Assembly (NCBI GenBank): GCA_029260075.1
Contig: JAJDDY010000058.1
Location: 62,001 to 126,000, forward strand
Length of the DNA stretch: 64,000 bases
Source of the DNA: Phycisphaerae bacterium
GTDB taxonomy: Bacteria; Planctomycetota; Phycisphaerae; UBA1845
Reading direction: 5' to 3'
Part shown: piece by piece, positions 51,853 to 60,125 of the stretch
Position numbering within the stretch: position 1 is the stretch's first letter
Layout of the letters: each line of letters starts with the position of its first letter
The notes under the pieces: generated by a model
Told to the model about the DNA's origin: nothing
Seen by the model: the letters and a program-made list of their open reading frames with translations, nothing else
The model's database searches: none
Translations under genes and position numbers: made by a program

Positions 51853-52127
51853 TGCGCCCCCTCCGTTCCATGATGATTCCGGTTTCGGTCGCCGTCGCGT
51901 TGCTCGTGGCCTCCGATCAGGCGTGGGCCTGTGCGGTTTGTTTCGGCGATCCGGAGTCGAAGATGGCGAAAGGTGCCGTAGCTGGTGTACTGTTCCTCGT
52001 GGGAGTTGTGACGTTCGTACTAGCCGGCGTGGTCGGAACCGGGTTGCTCTGGGTTCATCGGAGTCGCCGGATCGATCGCGGTGAGTTGATCATGTCGAGC
52101 GGCGATGCTGTAAATCATGACGCCTGA
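51852..52127 (+). CDS. Small CAVCFGD membrane protein of the oxidase operon
   Basis: 91 residues. A signal-like helix (about 8-25) ends at ACAVCFGDPESKMAKG, in which a C-x-x-C pair faces the periplasm; a second helix (about 43-66) and a basic tail follow. ATG 51852 overlaps the preceding stop, and the 3' end overlaps the ctaA start by 11 bases. The CxxC pair could bind copper or exchange disulfides during oxidase assembly; that is inference from motif and position. Similar small CAVCFG proteins occur beside oxidase genes in related bacteria, from memory. Confidence 0.75.
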   Translation: MRPLRSMMIPVSVAVALLVASDQAWACAVCFGDPESKMAKGAVAGVLFLVGVVTFVLAGVVGTGLLWVHRSRRIDRGELIMSSGDAVNHDA

Positions 52128-53058
52128 CGTGTCCGGCGAATCACCGTATGGGCCTGGCCTGCATCGCTTGGCCGTGGTCGTGGCCTGTGCCGTTCTACCC
52201 CTCGTCGTGGTGGGCGCGAGCGTAACCAGCAAAGACGCGGGTATGGCCTACCCCGACGGTTTTCACTCCTCCGGCTACGTCATCTCAAACCCCCCCGGCT
52301 GGTGGGACAAAGACGACACACGATGGGAGCATGGTCACCGTGTGCTTGGCAAGATCGTAGGCTTGCTGGCGATTTCGCTTGCGATTTGGTGCTGGCCACG
52401 CGGCGGCGTGGTCCGGCGGCTAGGAGTGATCAATCTAACGGCGATTTGCGTGCAGGGGGTGTTCGGCGCCTTGCGTGTGGACGAGATATCCACGACGCTG
52501 GCCATGGTGCATGGTGTGTTCGGTCAACTTTGCTTCTGCTTGGCGTGCAGCGTGGTGTTGGTTACAGGTCGGACATGGCGCGAAGGGAGGGGATCGGTCT
52601 CAGGAGCGGGGTCGGTTCTTCTGCAGCGGTTGTGTCTCGTTGGTGCGGTTTGCGTGCTGCTCCAACTCGTCGCCGGTGCCGCCCAGAGGCACTTTGCTAG
52701 CCAGACTACTTTGATCATACACATCCTAGGTGCCATGCCGGTGACATTCCTTGTCGGCTGGATTGCGATGTGGGTGATGGGACAGCAGAGCGGTCCCCGA
52801 CTGTTTGTTCTTCTGGGCCGTGTGCTGGCTGTGCTCATGGCGATCCAGTTGTTGCTCGGCGGGGCCGCGTTCTTGGTGACCGTCATGGGTGCGAGTAAGT
52901 CGGCGTTGTTGCTGTGGGCGGTGCCGACGGCGCACGTTGTCGTCGGGGCGCTGCTACTGGTTTCGATGGTTATGCTAACGATGTGTGCATACCATCTGCT
53001 TCGCCCGGCGAAACGGGTTACTTCGCAAGACGCAACGATGTCGATATCTACGATATGA
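52117..53058 (+). CDS. ctaA: Haem A synthase (COX15/CtaA family)
   Basis: 313 residues, about eight helices in two four-helix halves. Oxidises the C8 methyl of haem O to a formyl group. Conserved histidines lie in WEHGHRVLGK, MVHGVFGQ, IIHILGAMP and TAHVVVGA. The first extracytoplasmic loop is long (PDGFHSSGYVISNPPGWWDK). Start ATG 52117 lies inside the end of the CAVCFGD gene; the stop overlaps the ctaB ATG (ATGA). Confidence 0.92.
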   Translation: MTPDVSGESPYGPGLHRLAVVVACAVLPLVVVGASVTSKDAGMAYPDGFHSSGYVISNPPGWWDKDDTRWEHGHRVLGKIVGLLAISLAIWCWPRGGVVRRLGVINLTAICVQGVFGALRVDEISTTLAMVHGVFGQLCFCLACSVVLVTGRTWREGRGSVSGAGSVLLQRLCLVGAVCVLLQLVAGAAQRHFASQTTLIIHILGAMPVTFLVGWIAMWVMGQQSGPRLFVLLGRVLAVLMAIQLLLGGAAFLVTVMGASKSALLLWAVPTAHVVVGALLLVSMVMLTMCAYHLLRPAKRVTSQDATMSISTI

Positions 53059-53972
53059 GTGATATTCTTGACATTCAAGACGACGCACCCGGTATGATCC
53101 GCATGCGCCTCGGTGCCTACTGGGAGCTAACCAAGCCGCGGATTTGCACCTTGGTGCTGGTCGTGACCGCCTTGGGTTTCTACCTGGCGCTGCCCGCGTC
53201 CAGCGAGCGGTCTGTCCTTCCACTGCTCATTCCCGCTATGTTGGGCACCGCGCTCGCCGGCGCCGGCGCCAATATGCTCAATCAATACATCGAGGCGGAT
53301 TACGATCGGCAGATGATTCGTACGGCCGGCCGGCCGCTTCCTACCGGTCGGGTTCTTCCCGGCGAGGTGCTCGCGCTCGGTCTGGCCACTTCGGTGGCCG
53401 GTGTGATCTGTCTAGCCGTGGCTGTAAATGCGTTGACCAGCCTGCTCGCCGCCATGTCCATTCTAAGCTATACGCTATTGTATACACCGCTAAAACGAAT
53501 CAGCCCCCAGTGTGTATATGTTGGGGCGGTGTCTGGGGCACTGCCCCCGGTCATGGGCTGGACCGCGGCGAGTGGTTCTGTGGGCATTGGCGGACTGTGC
53601 TTGTTCGCGATTCTGTTTTTCTGGCAGCTTCCGCACTTCGTCGCCATCGCTTGGCTTTATCGTGAAGATTACGCCAACGCGGGCTATCGCATGCTCACGA
53701 CGATTGATCGGGTGGGCACGCGAACGAATCTACACATGATCACGCACACCGTTACACTCTTAGCGGCCAGCCTCCTGCCGTTCGTGTACGGGCTGGTCGG
53801 GCCGCGCTATGTGGTTGGGGCCATGGTTCTCGGGCTGGTGTTCCTCGGTTTTGGCGCTATTTTCGTCGTGAAGAAAACTCAGGAAACGGGGCGAATGCAC
53901 TTGATGGCCTCAGTTATTTATCTCCCGCTTCTGTTCGCGCTCATGGTGTGGGACAAAGTGGTTTCCGGTTGA
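53055..53972 (+). CDS. ctaB: Protohaem IX farnesyltransferase (haem O synthase)
   Basis: 305 residues, UbiA-type prenyltransferase with about nine helices. The two Asp-rich motifs are NQYIEADYDRQMIRTAGRPL and YREDYANAGYRML; ELTKPRICTLVLV opens the protein. It adds farnesyl to haem B, giving haem O for CtaA. ATG 53055 overlaps the ctaA stop by four bases (ATGA), so the two are coupled. It provides, with CtaA, all haem A synthesis for the oxidase. Confidence 0.96.
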   Translation: MSDILDIQDDAPGMIRMRLGAYWELTKPRICTLVLVVTALGFYLALPASSERSVLPLLIPAMLGTALAGAGANMLNQYIEADYDRQMIRTAGRPLPTGRVLPGEVLALGLATSVAGVICLAVAVNALTSLLAAMSILSYTLLYTPLKRISPQCVYVGAVSGALPPVMGWTAASGSVGIGGLCLFAILFFWQLPHFVAIAWLYREDYANAGYRMLTTIDRVGTRTNLHMITHTVTLLAASLLPFVYGLVGPRYVVGAMVLGLVFLGFGAIFVVKKTQETGRMHLMASVIYLPLLFALMVWDKVVSG

Positions 53973-53981
53973 GTGATCACT

Positions 53982-55022
53982 ATGGCACACGAAACGTGTG
54001 AGAGCGAGCCCGAAACGTCGGACGATGTCGCCGCGCCTACCTTTGAACGTCAAGACGCCGCCGGCAGCGAGTCCACTGGTGACCCTGTCGTGGTAACCGA
54101 GTCGCTGACCCGTTCATACGATTCGAGGGTCGCGCTCGATGCGGTCAACCTGACGGTAGCACGCGGCAGTCTGTTCGGTCTTCTCGGTCCCAATGGCGGC
54201 GGCAAGACCACACTGTTTCGAATCCTGTCCACACTGCTTACCCCAGATTCCGGATCTATCAAGGTGGCCGGGTTCGATGCGGTCAGCCAGCGACATGCGG
54301 TGCGCCAGCGGATTGGGGTTGTGTTCCAATCTCCGAGTCTCGACGGCCAACTGACGGTGGCGGAAAACCTCGAACACCAAGGTCACCTTTATGGCCTGTC
54401 CGGCCGCACGTTGCTCGCCCGAGTCGCCGAGGTGCTCGAGCGGTTCTCCGTGCTCGACCGCGCCGACGACCGCGTGTCCATTCTGTCGGGCGGTCTCGCT
54501 CGAAGAGTCGAAGTCGCCAAAGCGATGTTACACCAACCGGAGGTGCTCATTCTCGACGAGCCTGGGACAGGTCTGGACCCACGGGCTCGTGCGGCCATGA
54601 TGGACGAGCTGATGCGTGTGCGCGACGAGGGCGGCGTTACCGTGCTGCTCACGACGCACCTTATGGATGAAGCGGGTTGCTGCGACACGCTCGGCATCTT
54701 GGATGAAGGGCGTCTCATTACGACGGATTCGCCCGCGGCGCTGAAGCGCCTCGTCGGCGGCGAGGTCGTCTCGATTACGACACCGAATCCGGAAGCATTC
54801 GCCACGGCCGTGTCGAAGCGCTTCGACACCAAAGCCGCAGTGGTCGGCGGCCTTGTGCGTATCGAGCGTGATCGCGGGCACGAATTCGTTCCCGAATTGG
54901 TTGAAGCGTTTCCTGGCGACGTGGATAGTGTCACGGTAGGGCACCCGACCCTCGCGGATGTTTTCGTTCACCTTACCGGTCACGGTCTGTACGAAGAACG
55001 CACACAAGACGAAGGAACGTAG
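53982..55022 (+). CDS. ABC-2 exporter ATP-binding protein of the oxidase operon
   Basis: 346 residues, CcmA/NodI-type ATPase. An acidic N-terminal tail (about 1-35) precedes Walker A GPNGGGKTTLFRI; then Q-loop FQSPSLDGQLTV, signature LSGGLARRVEVAKAM, Walker B VLILDEPGTGLDP and switch TTHLMDEA. ATG 53982 is chosen over GTG 53973. It starts 9 bases after ctaB and pairs with the permease at 55032. Position between haem A synthesis and Sco suggests export of something needed for oxidase assembly, such as copper, haem or a thiol, but that is inference. Confidence 0.9.
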   Translation: MAHETCESEPETSDDVAAPTFERQDAAGSESTGDPVVVTESLTRSYDSRVALDAVNLTVARGSLFGLLGPNGGGKTTLFRILSTLLTPDSGSIKVAGFDAVSQRHAVRQRIGVVFQSPSLDGQLTVAENLEHQGHLYGLSGRTLLARVAEVLERFSVLDRADDRVSILSGGLARRVEVAKAMLHQPEVLILDEPGTGLDPRARAAMMDELMRVRDEGGVTVLLTTHLMDEAGCCDTLGILDEGRLITTDSPAALKRLVGGEVVSITTPNPEAFATAVSKRFDTKAAVVGGLVRIERDRGHEFVPELVEAFPGDVDSVTVGHPTLADVFVHLTGHGLYEERTQDEGT

Positions 55023-55031
55023 GTAATCATA

Positions 55032-55853
55032 ATGACGACCATGCCGATGAGTGCATCGCCGACGCGATCGACAAGACCGCTGTTGATGCGGCCGGCGATT
55101 TCCCTTGCCCGCCGCGAGGTCACGCGCTTCCTCCGTCAAAAGAGTAGAATCGTGGGCGCCGTCGGAACACCTTTGTTGTTCTGGTTGGTGATCGGTTCGG
55201 GACTGCGCAACTCGTTCCGCATGCCGGCCGTCGGTGGGGGGATGAACTATCTTCAGTACGCCTTCCCCGGCACCGTTGTGCTGATCCTGCTGTTCACGGC
55301 AATCTTTTCGATGATCTCCGTAATCGAAGACCGGCGCGAGGGGTTCCTGCAGGCCGTCCTGGTTGCTCCGGTGAGTCGCACGGCGATTGTTCTGGGCAAA
55401 GTACTTGGCACGACGGCACTGGCTGTGGGACAGGCAGGATTGTTCTTAGTGCTCGCACGCCTCGCGGGCGTACCTATCGGCGTCGTCTCGTTCGTAGCCG
55501 CATTCGGCGTGCTGATATTGCTCGGATTGGCGCTGAGCGGTTTGGGGCTATTGATCGCCTGGCCGTTGAACTCCACACAGGGCTTTCACGCGGTGATGAA
55601 CCTATTGCTCATGCCGATGTGGCTGATGTCCGGAGCGTTTTTTCCAGCCGACGGTGCGTCGAGGTGGATGGGGACGTTGATGAAGCTCAACCCGCTGACG
55701 TACGGCGTGGCGTTGCTTCGTCACGCGATGTACTTCGGTGCATCCGAACAGCCGGGGCACCTTCCGTCGCCGCTCCTTTGCTTGGTCGTTACGGTCGGCT
55801 TCGCGGCCCTCATGTTGTTCGTGGCTACGCGGCTCGTTCAACGGTCCGGATAG
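55032..55853 (+). CDS. ABC-2 type permease of the oxidase operon
   Basis: 273 residues, six helices, NodJ/DrrB-like. Typical are YLQYAFPGTVVLILLF, FSMISVIEDRREGFLQAVLV (with the E-x-x-x-G-x-x-x coupling loop) and LMPMWLMSGAFFPAD. It forms an exporter with the ATPase 9 bases upstream. Start ATG 55032. Cargo unknown. Confidence 0.88.
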   Translation: MTTMPMSASPTRSTRPLLMRPAISLARREVTRFLRQKSRIVGAVGTPLLFWLVIGSGLRNSFRMPAVGGGMNYLQYAFPGTVVLILLFTAIFSMISVIEDRREGFLQAVLVAPVSRTAIVLGKVLGTTALAVGQAGLFLVLARLAGVPIGVVSFVAAFGVLILLGLALSGLGLLIAWPLNSTQGFHAVMNLLLMPMWLMSGAFFPADGASRWMGTLMKLNPLTYGVALLRHAMYFGASEQPGHLPSPLLCLVVTVGFAALMLFVATRLVQRSG

Positions 55854-55928
55854 GAATGCCGCGATTCCGCGCGCGATGTTGTTTCTCTGCTGACTCTGCT
55901 TACCTGGTGATACGAGGCGTGTCCGTCG

Positions 55929-56546
55929 ATGATTTCAAGGTCGATCGCTACTCATTGCTTGCTGGCTTCTACCTGTATGCTCGTGGCGTCTTGCTCGCGG
56001 AACGACCCACCGGACACAACCGATCCACTTCCCGTCCTGTTCCGTTTGCCAAGTTTTGCGCTCACCGAGCGTAGCGGAAAGGTCGTCACGCTTGATGATC
56101 TTTCGGGTGTGGTTTGGGTCGCGGATTTCGTATTTACGACGTGTTCGGGACCGTGCCCGGAGTTGTCCTTGCGCATGGCCAGTCTTTCGTCCGGCCTGAA
56201 GCGCTTCGCCGGTAAGGCCAAGACCGTGTCGTTCTCCGTCGACCCGACGTACGATCGCCCGGCTGTGCTGCTCCGCTATGCGGACAAGTTTCAAGCGGAC
56301 CCGAACGGCTGGTGGTTTCTGACGACCGACGACGAAGTCGTCATGCACGAACTGGTCACGGGAGGATTTCTTCAGTCGCTCGCTCCGTCGAAGGGTGGCA
56401 ACCCGATCATCCACAGCACGCGATTCGTACTCGTCGATCAAGCCGGCCGTGTTCGCGCGTTGTACGACGGCATGGACGCGTCGTCGAAGTTCGCCATCAT
56501 CCGTGACGTTGCGCGACTGCTTGACGAAGTGAACGCCGCGCCATGA
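55929..56546 (+). CDS. SCO1/SenC copper chaperone lipoprotein
   Basis: 205 residues. Lipobox VASC (Cys22) after a short signal. Thioredoxin-like fold with copper ligands C72 and C76 in TTCSGPCP and H162 in IIHSTRF. It helps load CuA of oxidase subunit II. Starts at ATG 55929, 75 bases after the permease; the stop overlaps the next ATG (ATGA). Fits the assembly role of the whole 3' half of the operon. Confidence 0.93.
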   Translation: MISRSIATHCLLASTCMLVASCSRNDPPDTTDPLPVLFRLPSFALTERSGKVVTLDDLSGVVWVADFVFTTCSGPCPELSLRMASLSSGLKRFAGKAKTVSFSVDPTYDRPAVLLRYADKFQADPNGWWFLTTDDEVVMHELVTGGFLQSLAPSKGGNPIIHSTRFVLVDQAGRVRALYDGMDASSKFAIIRDVARLLDEVNAAP

Positions 56547-56977
56547 ACGTCGACGTCCTCCCCACCGTGAACGCGACGCTCAACTCGCTCAGCTTCGTGC
56601 TGCTCCTGTCGGGATATGCCATGATCCGTTGCGGCCGCGTGACGGCGCACAAACGATTCATGATGGCGGCGTTCGGCGTGTCGACGATGTTCCTTGTTTC
56701 CTACTTGACCTACAAATTTTTCGGCGAAGAAAAACGCTTCGGTGGTCAAGGCGGTGTTAGGATGATCTACTTTTTCATTCTTATCACACACATCGCCCTC
56801 GCCATTACGGTACCGGTGTTGGGTAGTATCACGCTCTATCTCGGCCTGCGCGGACGCCTAGACCGGCATCGACGTTTGGCGCGTATCACGCTGCCGATTT
56901 GGCTCTACGTTTCGATAACCGGGGTTATTGTTTACGTGATGCTGTTTCGAGTGTACGGACCTGCAGGGACGGTCTGA
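56543..56977 (+). CDS. DUF420 membrane protein
   Basis: 144 residues, four helices. DUF420 members (CtaM-like) occur in oxidase assembly loci and are needed for haem A or copper steps in some bacteria. Recognised from VTAHKRFMMAAFGVSTMFL, HIALAITVPVLG, HRRLARITLPIWLYVSITG. ATG 56543 overlaps the sco stop. Last gene of the operon; the next gene is convergent. Confidence 0.88.
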   Translation: MNVDVLPTVNATLNSLSFVLLLSGYAMIRCGRVTAHKRFMMAAFGVSTMFLVSYLTYKFFGEEKRFGGQGGVRMIYFFILITHIALAITVPVLGSITLYLGLRGRLDRHRRLARITLPIWLYVSITGVIVYVMLFRVYGPAGTV

Positions 56978-57052
56978 TCGGGCGCTGACGGCGTGCGGCG
57001 TCGGTCGAGTGGAAGGTCTTTGAGGCTGCGTCGGGCTGGCAAATCGCGACGT

Positions 57053-57835
57053 CTACAGCTCGCGCAAGTGCCAACCTCCGTCCACGTGAAAGACGGCGCC
57101 GGTGCTGAACGGGAAGTGTCCCTTGGCGATGGCGGCGACGGCCAAAGCGACTTCTTCCGGTTTCCCCCAGCGGTTGATGGGCGCCATGCCCGCCGCCATC
57201 TTGGCGTTGTAATAGTCGCGCACGCTGTCCGACGACGTCATATCGGTCTCGATAATTCCAGGGCTGATTTCGTAGACGTTGATGCCCAGCGCCGCGAGTC
57301 GCGCGGCGAAGAGCTTGGTTACCATGCTCAGGCCAGCCTTGCTGATGCAATACTCGCCGTAGTTTGCCGCAGCGGTGTAGGAGCGAAGCGACGAGATGTT
57401 AACTACGGCGGCGCGTTCGATATGACCATTCGAGATCAAGTCGATCATTTCGGTCGCAACGCGCTGCGTTAGAAAGTAGGGGGCGCGAAGGTTGGCGTTC
57501 AGCACGCGGTCGAAGCTCTCTTCCTCGGTTTCGAGGACGTCCTTTCGTTCCCGCGGCGCGATGCCGGCGTTGTTGACCAGTATGTCGACCCGCCCGAACC
57601 GCTGCATGGTGAAGTCAACCAACAAGTCGCGGTGCGATCTGGCGGTGATATCGCTCTGGTTGATTTCGACGGGGACGCCGATCACTTCGATGGCCTGTCG
57701 CGTTTCTTCCGCGGCTTCGAGGTTCTCGTTGAAGTTAACGAGAATGGCGTAGCCGGCGCGAGCGAGTTCAAGACTGATCGCGCGTCCGATTCCTCTAGAT
57801 CCACCAGTTATCAACGCGACTGGTTTGTCGATCAT
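57053..57835 (-). CDS. Short-chain dehydrogenase/reductase, FabG-like
   Basis: 260 residues, Rossmann fold. NAD(P) motif TGGSRGIG (10-17), NNAG core, catalytic Ser in NISSLRSYT and Y-x-x-x-K in NYGEYCISKAGL; the end PFSTGAVFHVDGGWHLREL matches 3-oxoacyl-ACP reductase-like proteins. Substrate is uncertain. It is convergent with the DUF420 gene (75 bases apart), with no sign of functional link to the respiratory operon. Confidence 0.9.
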   Translation of the reverse strand: MIDKPVALITGGSRGIGRAISLELARAGYAILVNFNENLEAAEETRQAIEVIGVPVEINQSDITARSHRDLLVDFTMQRFGRVDILVNNAGIAPRERKDVLETEEESFDRVLNANLRAPYFLTQRVATEMIDLISNGHIERAAVVNISSLRSYTAAANYGEYCISKAGLSMVTKLFAARLAALGINVYEISPGIIETDMTSSDSVRDYYNAKMAAGMAPINRWGKPEEVALAVAAIAKGHFPFSTGAVFHVDGGWHLREL

Positions 57836-58202
57836 CGTATTGCCTTCTCCGGGACGCGACTTGTTGCATAGTTATTCCGCGCGCTACCGTAGCACACCGC
57901 GACGTCTTGGCTGCGGTGATTGCGGGCTCGCAGTCTATCCGCAAGATGCGACCTCGTCACATCGACCGGACGTTCATTGTGAACTGTGCGATTGGCGTGC
58001 ATTACGTTTTCGGCGGGTGCCTCATTCTTCGCTGTAGGCGAAGGGTGAGGGGCGAATAGTTCACAAGAAGACCAGCAGTTCCCGTCGCAAGAGACGGGGA
58101 GTCAACATAGAGCGAGTCAGTGGCGCGGAAGAGGCGCAACGAGTTAGCACGTTGACGTAACGACGTCAGGCATGGGCAGCCGAAACCAATTGCGACTGCC
58201 TA
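57836..58202. other. Structured intergenic region between the SDR gene and rpsU
   Basis: 367 bases without a gene. A 13-pair stem (58020-58032 with 58038-58050, loop TGTAG, two G-U pairs) is enclosed by GTGAACT (57979-57985) / AGTTCAC (58058-58064). A second hairpin, TCCCGTC-GCAAGA-GACGGGGA, starts about 58080. No T-run follows on either strand, so these are not simple terminators. An undescribed RNA or 3' element of rpsU is possible. Confidence 0.4.
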
Positions 58203-58412
58203 CTACTGCTTCTTCGGGGCCACTGGTTCTTCGCGAGCCTTCTCGATCTTGCGAATGGCCTTACGTTCTTGGCGGCGTTTGCGCTCGGACGGTTTTTCGT
58301 AGTAGCTGTGACGCTTCATGTCGCGTGTCAACCCCTCGCGCTGACACAGGCGCTTAAAGCGCTTCAACATTTGCTGGATCGATTCGTTACCTCGAGGTCT
58401 AACCTTTACCAC
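58203..58412 (-). CDS. rpsU: 30S ribosomal protein S21
   Basis: 69 residues. Recognised from VKVRPRGNESIQQMLKRFKR, LCQREGLTRDMKRHSYYEKP and the basic tail. The start is GTG 58412, with GGGAGG five bases upstream; longer frames run to 58559 but do not look like S21. S21 is a small, labile 30S protein involved in initiation. Basic, Lys/Arg-rich, as expected. Confidence 0.93.
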   Translation of the reverse strand: MVKVRPRGNESIQQMLKRFKRLCQREGLTRDMKRHSYYEKPSERKRRQERKAIRKIEKAREEPVAPKKQ

Positions 58413-58670
58413 TACGCCTCCCGTCACTGAGATCGGACATTGTCGTACGTCGCGTTGCCCACCAACCATCACGGCCACCAAGCCGAACGTGGGAAGCGGG
58501 CAGTCTAGGGCATCAGATCGGTCACCGCCAGCGGCTTCTGATGGATTTCTTGTGGTCAAGCTCGCACGGAAGCGTGGCGGCCGGCTCGACGTCCGATAAT
58601 CGATATGCGAATCGGGTCGGCCCGTTGTAGCTCAAAGTCGGTTGCTGGGTTCTTTTCTTGTTCCTATGGA
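58413..58670. other. Leader and spacer upstream of rpsU
   Basis: About 250 bases upstream of rpsU reaching to the family A element. It should hold the rpsU promoter; no clear -35/-10 pair was found. Confidence 0.35.
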
Positions 58671-58783
58671 GTGTTCAGAAAGGGGTGCTTCGAAGAGAAC
58701 CGCGACTGTCAGGAAGCGGTTTTCGCGCTTGAAACCGGACCGGTTGCTTACGGGTGCGGCCCTCCAGGCGACCACTTGAACAC
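58671..58783. mobile_element. Complete family A palindromic element, second full copy
   Basis: 113 bases, the same length as 30890-31002. The outer ends GTGTTCA (58671-58677) and TGAACAC (58777-58783) are inverted. Inner arms carry degenerate forms, GAACCGCGACTGTCAGGAAG and TTGCTTACGGGTGCGGCC. It ends five bases before the hslU stop codon. Confidence 0.65.
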
Positions 58784-58787
58784 GTTC

Positions 58788-60122
58788 CTAGAGAATGAAT
58801 CGGCTTAAGTCGCTGTCGTCGGTGGCGTCCTGCAGCCGGTCTTCTACATAGGCGCGGTCAATCTTGAGCGTATCTCCGCGTCGGTTCGGAGCGTCGAAGC
58901 TGATCTCTTCCATCACACGCTCAATGACGGCGACAAGTCGCCGGGCGCCGATGTTTTGCGTCGACTCGTTCAATCGCGCCGCGGTGGCAGCCAACGCGGC
59001 GACGGCGTCTTCCTTGAATTCAATCAATACGCCTTCCGTGGCAAGTAGCGCTACATGTTGCTTGGTCAGCGCGTTTTGTGGTTCGGTGAGGATCCGAATC
59101 AAGTCCGCTTCGGTCAAATCGTCCAACTCGACACGCAGTGGCAGACGCCCCTGAAGCTCCGGCATCAAATCGCTTGGTTTGGCGTCGTGAAACGCACCGG
59201 CTGCGATGAATAGGATATGGTCAGTCTTTACGGGACCGTATTTCGTCGTGACGGTACACCCCTCGATGATCGGGAGCAGGTCACGCTGAACGCCGGCACG
59301 CGATATGTCGGGTCCGTGTGAATGCGATGGCGCCGCAAGCTTATCGAGCTCGTCGAGAAATACGATACCGCTGTTTTCCGTGCGCCGCAGCGCGGCTTCG
59401 GTCACTTTGTCACGATCGATCAACTTGTCGCACTGTTGGTCGAAGATGATCCGACGGGCTTCGCGAAGGGCTACCGATCGCCGCTTCGCGGCTGTTGGCA
59501 CCAAACGTTCAAGGAGGTTCTGCGTGTCCGGATCAACCTGATCCATACCGAACGAGGCCATAATGCCCACGGCGCCCGACCGACCCTCCACTGTCAACTC
59601 CACGACTCGGTCTTCGAGTTCGCCGGACTGAAGTTGCACGCGCATTTTCTCGCGACTTCGATGCCTACGCTCGGCGGCGTCGGCCTCGACGGCGTTATCG
59701 TGCACGGCCGGCGGGATCAGCAGATCGAGAAGTTCTTCTTCGGCAAGACGCTCAGCCTCGGCGCGGACGACCTGCGTTTGTTCATCGTGGACAATGTGAA
59801 TGGCCAACTCGACCAGATCTCGAATCATGCTCTCCACGTCGCGCCCGTGGTACCCGACTTCGGTGTACTTCGTAGCTTCGACCTTGATGAAGGGGGCGTT
59901 GACTAGTTTGGCGAGGCGGCGGGCGATTTCCGTTTTCCCCACGCCGGTGCGACCGATCAGGATCATGTTGGTCGGACCGACTTCCTCGCGAAGTTCCTCG
60001 GGCAACTGGCGCCGACGCCATCGGTTACGAATAGCCACGGCCGCGGCGCGTTTGGCGGCGTTTTGGCCGATGATGTGTTTGTCCAGCAGGTCGACCGTTT
60101 CTTGCGGGGTGAGTTCGTTCAT
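58788..60122 (-). CDS. hslU: ATP-dependent protease ATPase subunit HslU
   Basis: 444 residues. HslU unfolds substrates for the HslV peptidase. Walker A is GRTGVGKTEIARRLA, Walker B SGIVFLDELDKLAA, and the C-terminal tail DLSRFIL, which docks into HslV, is intact. The pore-loop motif reads GYHG (EVGYHGRDVESM), where GYVG is usual. Sensor II is present (IGARRL). It starts 3 bases after the hslV stop, on the same strand. Start ATG 60122. Confidence 0.96.
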   Translation of the reverse strand: MNELTPQETVDLLDKHIIGQNAAKRAAAVAIRNRWRRRQLPEELREEVGPTNMILIGRTGVGKTEIARRLAKLVNAPFIKVEATKYTEVGYHGRDVESMIRDLVELAIHIVHDEQTQVVRAEAERLAEEELLDLLIPPAVHDNAVEADAAERRHRSREKMRVQLQSGELEDRVVELTVEGRSGAVGIMASFGMDQVDPDTQNLLERLVPTAAKRRSVALREARRIIFDQQCDKLIDRDKVTEAALRRTENSGIVFLDELDKLAAPSHSHGPDISRAGVQRDLLPIIEGCTVTTKYGPVKTDHILFIAAGAFHDAKPSDLMPELQGRLPLRVELDDLTEADLIRILTEPQNALTKQHVALLATEGVLIEFKEDAVAALAATAARLNESTQNIGARRLVAVIERVMEEISFDAPNRRGDTLKIDRAYVEDRLQDATDDSDLSRFIL

Positions 60123-60125
60123 AGT

